NCBI GenBank assembly: GCA_917880885.1
Contig: OU862910.1
Span: 51,203,285-51,267,284, forward strand
Direction of reading: 5' to 3'
Source of the DNA: Limnephilus marmoratus
Taxonomy: Eukaryota; Arthropoda; Insecta; Trichoptera; Limnephilidae
DNA length: 64,000 nt
The position numbers were made by a program, and so were the translations under genes. Below the pieces are notes generated by a model. The model was not told where the DNA came from, did not search any database, and saw only the letters and a program-made list of their open reading frames with translations. Of this stretch, positions 49,601-58,600 are shown piece after piece (the stretch's first letter is position 1; every line of letters begins with the position of its first letter).

Positions 49601-52600
49601 AGAAGGACCTGTGAAACAATATTTGGTATTATTATTAAAAGTTAACAGAGTTTGAGAGAGATGAATTATTAAGTGAAGGTATTCAATCTTTCAGTGCCGA
49701 TCAGTGTCCTGTGGGAGTGGCAAAATACTGTATCGAGTGGAATCAAAGATGAAAGCAAATGAATTAAGGCAAAAGTCAAGAAAACATAAGCAAAAGTTCC
49801 AACTGCCCAGACAGAGTCAGTGAGATTACGGCATCCCTCTGAGGCGAAGAGAGTGGGGAAGGAATGGAGATGCGGAAGAGGAATGTTGGAAAGAAGGTAC
49901 CTGGTTGTTCAGATCTAGTCAGAAAAAACAACTAAAGCCATTTCAAGGAAAGGACTATAAATTTTTTTAATTATGAAATAAACATCAGTTTATTTCATAT
50001 TTAAAAATAATAAATGACTGGTCAGTGGTTGAGTGGGCATAGCGCTTGGGTCCCACCCGAGTGTCGCGTGTTCGATTCCTCGGCTGGCTAAGTCCTCCAT
50101 CACAACACAAGCAACAATTTCGGCTTTCTGTGGTGGTAGTAGGAGATTTTCAAACATTGTTGGGTTATTCGTAACCCGGGAATGTTTGTCTTTCTTTTTA
50201 AAAAAAAAAAAAACATCTAGTATTCTTTTGACGATTAAATGGACATTTTAACCTGTAGTGCGCTACAAGTAAACTGCTCATGCAAAAATTGATTGTGAAA
50301 TTTTTTGATGTTAGCCATACCACAAGGGTCTTGGTTATCTTCCTAATCATTTGCCACCTTATTTTATTTTTTTTTTACATGAGCTCCACACAGGAGGCCC
50401 TGAGGAAAATAATTTCCCTCAGGGCCTATGTCATCTTTGGGGATGCTGTGTGGAGGGTTTTTTTTTAAAGGAAAGGAAGGAGGGGAGAGTTCTGGGAAGG
50501 AAGAGGGTTTAAGGGGTGGGTAGGAATCTGGGGTTCAGTGTGACCTCACTCCATGAACCCGGGCACCCCTGCTAAATCATCAAACGTAGCGAACCACTTG
50601 GGGTGACCTATGGCAGAGGTGTTGGTTATCCAATAAAGGTTCCCGGGGCGGCGGTACCCATTCCCGCCTCCCAAATTGAAAACCTCTCCTCCAGTGCAAC
50701 GTGTCCCAATCAGTGTTGTCACGACCGTGTGGTGAAGACGTTTACATTTGCTAATCCTCGCTCACTCTCCACACTTTAAAAAGGTATTTACTTTGTGCAG
50801 TCAATTGCTCCGCACCGAGCATGTGAAGTTCATGTGTCATACTTGTTATGAGAGGTACATTCATAAAGATCTCACGCTTTTTTCGGTTCCATGCCAAATC
50901 AGAAACAAGTCAACTCAACAATTAATGAAAAAAATAATTAAAATAGCCATTAACCCTAACGTAACCTATTTAACCAAATTTTATATTTTTTCATCATCAC
51001 TCTTTCGGCCGCTGTTACCAACTTTTCAATCGTTATCTAAGTTCTAATCTTAGTTTTTGATCAGCCAAGCGATTTTTAAGCATTTTGTAGGGAACATTCG
51101 ATTTGCGTTGTTCCCAATCATTTTATCTTTGAAAATCTTCCACACTACCGCATACTACCAGAGACAATAAAATGACGTAAATTAAAAACTTTCTATGTTA
51201 AATTAATATTAAAGAGTTAATTATTGTAGCTCTTATTAATACACATTATTTCTTTTAAATACCGTTATTCACAAACTGATATTTTATATTTTTTAAACAA
51301 ATGTATATAATATATTAAAAAAGTAACAACTTGGAACGTAATGCCACAATCGGTACTTCCCATTTGATCTGGCGGATCGGCGTAAGTTTTTTCTCCGTGC
51401 GTTAGAAATGGAAAATAAAACAAAGCGTGCCAAGAATTTTACACCTGACGATAAGATGAGGCTTGTAGAGCTCATCACAGCATCGCCGATACTCTTATCA
51501 AAGTCAACGGGCGGTCCCAATTACCATTGAATACAAGATTAAAGGATGCCGCTTGGAACCAAATTTTATTAAAACGACAATAAAACTGACAAATGCAACA
51601 CAAAAAACTGAAAGGAGCGCGAACCCGACTGTCATTTGGCAGAGAAAATTTGATCATTCGCCGTATTTTTTCACTCTGTGGACACTTTTTATAACTAGTC
51701 CTTTCCTTAGATTTATGCTTAAATAACTAATCCAGTAGTACGGCTGGCTTAGACTAAGCGGCTTGCTTAAGCGATGCTTGTGTGTTGGGAACACCGTAGT
51801 TGTGCATTTAAGCAGTGATGAACCTTAGTTTCAGCTTAGAAGTTGATTAGTTGGATTGGTAACAGCGGCCGTTTATGACCTTTCTGAAGTGGTTCTGAGT
51901 TGGTTTCATTCTGAGTTGGCCGGTCACCGCTTTTTTCATACTAAATTAAATATATGTTCTTTTATTTATATCAGTCAGTTTTGTCAAAATATGTAGGTAA
52001 TAAATCACATTCGAAATAACATGAGCATACTGCTTGCACACACCTTCACGTGTAATTTTTTAAAAGCCACAACAGTTGACAATGAACTAGAAATTACTTA
52101 CACAAAAAGCTGTAAAAAATTCATAACACCAGAGCTCACCATTTGTGGGTTTTTAGTGAGGAATATATTTAAGACTAAGCAGATGAAAAGTGAAGTATGT
52201 ATTACGTACCTTGATGCAATCAATGTACCCCTTAAGGGCCGCCTCGTGCATGGGCACTTGGCCAGTCTGGGCGTGGCGGATTTGTACGTTGGCGCCCCCT
52301 TCCGTGACCAGCACCTTCACGGTGGACGGCAGGTTGGATTGGCAGGCGTACTGGAATATAAATAAACTTTGAAATTTAAAATTAACCCCATAACCACTAA
52401 AAGTAGAGTGAAATAATATAGTTAAGATACGTTACTGAGACAATTTATGTGGGTTTCACTGAACTATATTCAGTGGACATGCTTTAGCGGCCACATATTC
52501 TTTGAATGGCTGTCCTTTTCGTAAGCGGTGTTACATTTTTTGTTCGATTAGTATTAATATAATGTGTCTTGTATTTTAATAATGTCATTGGATAGATGTG

Positions 52601-55600
52601 GTAATTTTTCAAGTTTATTAACATTCTATAGGTAAATTTCTTGTTTTGAAAGGCAATGATCACGAGGCAAATTTTTTACAACTATCCCACAATTATAATA
52701 CATACCATGATTATTCAAGGGTCAGCGCATTAACTTACATGCAAGGGTGTAAAACCAGCCGTGTCCCTGCAGTTCACACTGGCTCCGGCCTGAATCAGCT
52801 TGCTCAATATGTCGTCTTTGCCAGAACGCGTGGCTAGGTGCACCGCGGTCTGGCCATCCTGGTTTTTGGCATCGCGGCTGTGGTAGCCACAATCCAGCAT
52901 CTGGGACACCACGGTGTAGTTGCCTACTTCTGTGGCCCTGGGAACAAAAAACATTGTCAATCATTGAGTACTGTATTATAGCCTGGGGAGGAGCTAATGC
53001 TGCCGCCAGGGCTGGGCAAAATACATGCTTTGCTGTAATTGAAATACAAATTACAAAATACTTTTTCGCATGTATTTAAAATACGAAATACAAAATACTT
53101 TCAAGTCGTGTATTTGAAATACAAAATACAAAATACAGTATTTTAACCATTTTTTTCTTTCAAATACAAAATACAAATTACAAAATACAAAATACATTTG
53201 GTTTTGGTAGAACCTTTGGTTGCAATAAATTGTCGTAAATGCCCTTATCTAAGGGTACGTTTCCATAGAAGCAATGTTGAGCAGAGTGAAACAGAGACGT
53301 GCAAAAATTGACCAATCATATTGCTCAAAAGACACATCTCATCTCCGCTTCACTTGTAAAATTTGTGGTAAAGGACTCAGGTGTTAGGTAATATAATAAT
53401 AATATATTATTATTATAACACGACATTTGTATAACGCTATTTTGTGTTATTTCTAGTGACCGACCGAAGGTTCGGTTTCGGTTTCGTCAAGGTTCGGTAA
53501 AAAAATCTAGTTTCGGCATCAGTTTCGGTTTCGGCAGAAAATCTGCCGAACCTTCGGCCGCACCGAAACTCTGCATTTGTGAATTATCGCGTGCCGTTTG
53601 ACGGACTTCGGGTGAGTTCGTGGCTCGTGTGTCATCCACCATCATCAACTGAGTTCGCTGGCCGGTCCGGCGTGCTTGTATTGTGAGTTTATGTAATCAC
53701 AAACTTCAATTATTTTTATTTATTTCATTCTAATTTTAATTTTATTTAACAAGTGTAAATAAAAATTAAAATCTAGACTCCTTCAACGGAAGCGATCTTC
53801 CGAACAGTCCCTCCTTTGATGTGCTTGGTGTAAGGCCCTCCGTTCATGGAGATACTTACAATCTACGTAATTGTGACGAAACCACAAGTACCCTGTTGAT
53901 ATATATAGGTACTACTTTTTAATGCTAGTCTCCGTACACGGCGCTATCCGAAATATACTATATAGTCACATGAGAACGGGTTGTTTCTATGACTCATTCT
54001 TGAGTTCAAAGTTCAACAGCTCGGCTGTGGAACCCGGCCTCTACGTTTCCTCCCTCCTTCCTCTTCCCAAAAAGACCCTCCATACAGCATCTTCAAAGAT
54101 GACATACGCCCTGAGGGAAATTATTTTCCTCAGGGTCTCTCATGTGGAGTTAATGGAAAAAAATGTTGTGATTGTAAACGCAATTAAAATTATAATACTC
54201 AATTTATGAGGTCCTTACTTTATAGTGAATAAAAGTGTAAAAAATAAGCCGAATTTCAGTAAACAATAGATTTTTAACATGTCTAAAAAAGTTTCGGTTT
54301 CGGCCGAAACTGAGACAGATATCGAATATTCGGTTTCGTTTTCGACAGAAAATCCTGTTTCGGTCCGACACTAGTTATTTCACTTCAAGTGCGCTCTACT
54401 GTAATTAACTTAAAAATAGTTTAGTATTCAGTCAAATTATTCCTATAGTGCTTGATCTAATACTATGACACAAAAATGTACAATACAAAGCAATGACAAG
54501 CATTACATAATATGATACAAATATGATAGAAAATGTACAATAACAGTGCTATTATAGCACAGGACGTGTTGCCAACTCTAAATATTAACACACATAACAT
54601 ATAGCTCTGGATTCTAGCGTTTTTAGTCTATGTCTTATTTATGTCAGTTTATTTTTCATTATCATTATTAAGATCGCTAAATGTATTTGAAAATGTATTT
54701 TGAAGCCATAAGTATTTGAAATACAAATTACAAAATACCTCAGCCCCAGGTAATTTAAATACCAATTACAAAATACATTTTTAGGAAGTAATTGAAATAC
54801 AAATACAAAATACGTATTTGTATTTCAAATACGTATTTCAATTACAAGTATTTCAAATACTGCCCAGCCCTGGCTGCCGCCATTGATTCGATGTTTAAAG
54901 CTCACAAACTAATTACAAAGATTATACTAAAACTACCGATCACAAGCAGTTCAGATGAAATCTTCAAGAGAATCTGTGTTTTGGACATTAGACAACTTTA
55001 TGCCAAAAACATTCTAGCATACCTCTTCAAACACAGTTTGAAAATGTCGAAACTGCTCGAGATACTAGAACCAAAGGGCATAAGCTCTTATTTATCCCTT
55101 TAGTTAAAACAACTTTTGGCCAAAGAAATTTTAGATACTTTGCAATAAAACCATACAATGCACTTCCACTGGCCATTAGACAAAACACAACGTATCTTAA
55201 ATATAAATTGGACATCAAGTCTGGGTTCATCAACTGAGTCAGATCTAACATCAAAGATATTATCAAAACCAATTTATAAGTTCAATTATTATTTATTTTT
55301 CAATGGTACGACGATGATTGTCTGTTATTTTAAATGTAATATTGTGTTGATATTTGTATATTTGTTATTATTATTATTATTTTTTTTTTATTCACAAAAA
55401 GATACATAAATTACAAAAAATGTTATACAATAATTAATTACATAATATATGTATTTGATGTACCCCCATAAATAAGCAGGGCTAATACTTAAACTGCATG
55501 TTTTAAAGCGCCTGCTCTCAACACACGATTTCATAGTGAGACAGGCATAGAACATCACAAATTGTAAGTATAGAATTAATAAAGATGAATAATATAGAAA

Positions 55601-58600
55601 CGAATATACTGACACTTAACTCGTAGAATGCCGTTCGTGCACCGGTGTGTTTGAGATTTTACACGCGATTTTGACCCTTATGTATAAAGAAAGTGTATGA
55701 AGAACACGGTCAGAATCGCTTGCTCTATTATCGCCCTTTACCATAGAGAAAACTGCAATGCGCCTGGTCACTCCAAATAATTTATATTAATAATTTACCG
55801 GAGCGCGGGAATGTGCGCAGTTCTTGCGCATGCGCGGGAAAAATTCCTTTATCTACGGTTTTGACCTTTCTATGTACAAAATTTCTCAAGGACACTGTCA
55901 GAATTGCTGGACACGAAATGTCATTGGGTGTCATGGATGCCGCTTTTTGCGAACGCTAATTGGTGGTGCTTTTTGCTGGCCTACCCCGGCAAACAACAGG
56001 TTAAGAAATCATTTATTAGCATAGACACTTCCGTGTAATATGCGAATGCGGGTGAGTCTGCAGGTTGCAGCCCAGATCAACTTACCAATTTACTTACTTT
56101 ACACAGTATTCAAAGCCATGAAATGTGGTACCTTTCTCTGCATTTAATCCGCATGTTGCAAATCACATAAATTGGGCTCCCCTGCGGAAAAAGGCCGGTA
56201 GCTTGCCAGTCAAGTCAAGTCGGCCGTTAAATATTTGAAATTAACGGTTTGTGCGGCGTTTAGAATATTTGTCATTATTAGTGTCACCAATAGATATAAG
56301 TGGTGGCAAAAGGTAAGGGAACGTACCCATACTGTATGACATTTTGTGTCCAGCGATTCTGACAGTGTCCTTGAGAAATTTTGTACAATAGAAAGGTCAA
56401 AATCGTAATTAAAGGAATTTTTCCCGCGCATGCGCAAGAACTGCGCACATTCCCGCGCACCGGTAAATTATTAATATAAATTATTTGGAGTGACCAGGCG
56501 CATTGCGGTTTTCTCTATGGTAAAGGGCGATAATAAAACAAGCAATTCTGACTGTGTTCTTCATACACTTTCTTTATACATAAGGGTCAAAATCGCGTGT
56601 AAAATCTCAAACACACCGGTGCACGAACGGCATTCTAGCGGTTAAGGAACATAATAACAAGGTTGTGTTGGGATGACAATTACGCATCTATTAATATATT
56701 AACCTGTCATTTTCCAGAAGCCCGCCCACAGCCACGAAAAAATTATGCTTTTTTTTTTAAATGCGATTTTAACCCTTATGTATAAAGAAACTGTATGAAG
56801 GACAAGGTCAGATTCGCTTGCGCCAATATCATTATTGACTTAACTAGCTATATTAATTTCATTTATCTAGCTACTCTAGAATATTTTTTAATGAATTTTC
56901 TATGACTTGGCGGGTCAATTTTTGCAACTGTCAAAGGCGAAAAAAATCGAAGTTTTATGTTTATTCATTTGCAAACTCCTTTGAATTGTGTTTTTTCATT
57001 TTGGATACGTATTCAGATTTGTGTAGAAATAATATATTTTTTTAGCTATTCTGGAAAAACCTCTTACGATATTATCATGTAACATACATGAATAATAAGA
57101 TATAGGTATTTATTATCTGGTAAAAAGAAAACAATTGCAAAAAAAGCAATTCCATTGTTTTTACATGGATATTTGACCAGAAAGCAACAAGGTACAATCC
57201 GCGCGGTTTTTAGAAATATGCCCGACATTCAACAGGTTAAGCTCGAAATTTTATAATACTCTGCCCGAGTGTTCAACTGATCTCAAAACTTTGTTTTTTG
57301 CTCTCCTGTAAAATTATGTCAACAGCAGATATAACCCTTCACCATATAACTACCGACTTGAACTTTTTCTGAGATGCAGAAGCATGCTGATTGGCTGAAA
57401 ATTGTATTGCAGTTTTGCCTAATGATTCCCTCTAAAGATAATCCTGATAAACTCAGCAGTTGACTTCCTCCGTGGTAGAGGGGTCAGGCTCTCGGCTAGC
57501 AATCTGAAGGTCGCGGGTACAAATTCAGACATGCACAAGTAAATCTAATTTGATTGAATTCTGCTATTTCCCAATTTAACAGTTTAAAATAATATAAGAT
57601 GTACTTGTGGCACGTTTCAGAGTGGAAGATACTCAGTATCGCCCTGAAGCTTACCACCATTCAGAATTGAAACATAGCTTGAAATGGCTGTTTGGTGACT
57701 AGATCTGAATAGCCCGGTACTTTCCTGTATTCCTCTTCCCCTCCCCACTACCTCACAGCCTCACAACATACCCCATTCAGGGGTGCTAGTCACACTGGCT
57801 ACGGTAGGGAGCAGTTAGGACTCCTGTGCAGTATTCATACATAAAACCCAAATTGAATAAACTGATTTGATGGAAACACACGAGCGGTCCGATAAGTACT
57901 TAGCCTACAAAAAAAAAACGAAAATTTTGGAATTTTTATTTCTCAACGTAATCTCCTTTTAGCTTAAAACACTTGACCCAGCGATGCCCCAATTTCTTTA
58001 ACCCGTCTGAAAAATAGTTTTCTCGAGGTCTCCGAAGTAGGCCTCAGTGGCGGTGATGACCTCCTCATTCGTCTCAAATTTCTGCCCGGCGAGTGACTTT
58101 TTCAAGTTTAGAAACAAAAAAAAGTCACACGGGGCCAAATCTGGAGAATACTGTGGATGGAGCAGCAGTTCATAGCCCAATTCGACTAATTTGGCCATGG
58201 CGAGGGAGGTGTGAGCCGGTGCGTTGTCATGGTGGTAGTCCAGAGTGAGCAAACGCGGCACCCATAGCGCCGACAGCTTTCTCATGCCCAAAAATTCATG
58301 CAGGATACGACCTATGCGGTCTTTTGAGATGCCTACTGTCTCAGCTATCTCGTGCACCTTCAGTTGGCGGTCTGCCGATACGAGATCGTGGATTTTTGTT
58401 ATGTTATCCTCCGTGGTAGCCGTTTTCGGGGCACCTGGGCGTGGCTCATCAAAAACCGATGTGCGACCACCTTGAAACTCGTTAAACCAATTTTTGTCGG
58501 TCGCCATCGAAGGAGAAGAGTCACCGAACACAGCATCCAAGCGCTCTTTGATTTCGCTGAGCGATTTCCCTTCCAAAAACAAGAATCGAATCACCGACCG

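Larger units (their letters stand above)
53007..54872. mobile_element. hAT-like element rich in AAATACAAAATAC repeats
   Basis: Ends CAGGGCTGGGCA and its complement, with an 8-bp duplication GCTGCCGC (52999-53006 and 54873-54880). Both subterminal regions carry many GAAATACAAA(A/T)TAC repeats in inverted arrangement. The interior is occupied by a second hAT-like element. There is no transposase. Confidence 0.92.
52957..55228 (+). pseudogene. Non-LTR reverse transcriptase fragment split by nested insertions
   Basis: [13 protein letters not shown] before 53007 continues after 54880 as [37 protein letters not shown], then (out of frame) [19 protein letters not shown] to a stop near 55228. This is the C-terminal region of a non-LTR reverse transcriptase. 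The gap is the hAT-like element 53007-54872. Confidence 0.82.

Noticed and set aside
50014..50100. tRNA gene
   Set aside because: Only the A- and B-box-like head of a SINE; no cloverleaf with paired acceptor stem, and copies recur in the window with A tails.
52021..52365. 114-codon plus-strand open frame
   Set aside because: Antisense shadow of the Shark ankyrin exon 52210-52350.
54792..55103. 103-codon open frame as a gene
   Set aside because: Its first part comes from the hAT-like end repeats and the second from a decayed reverse transcriptase.
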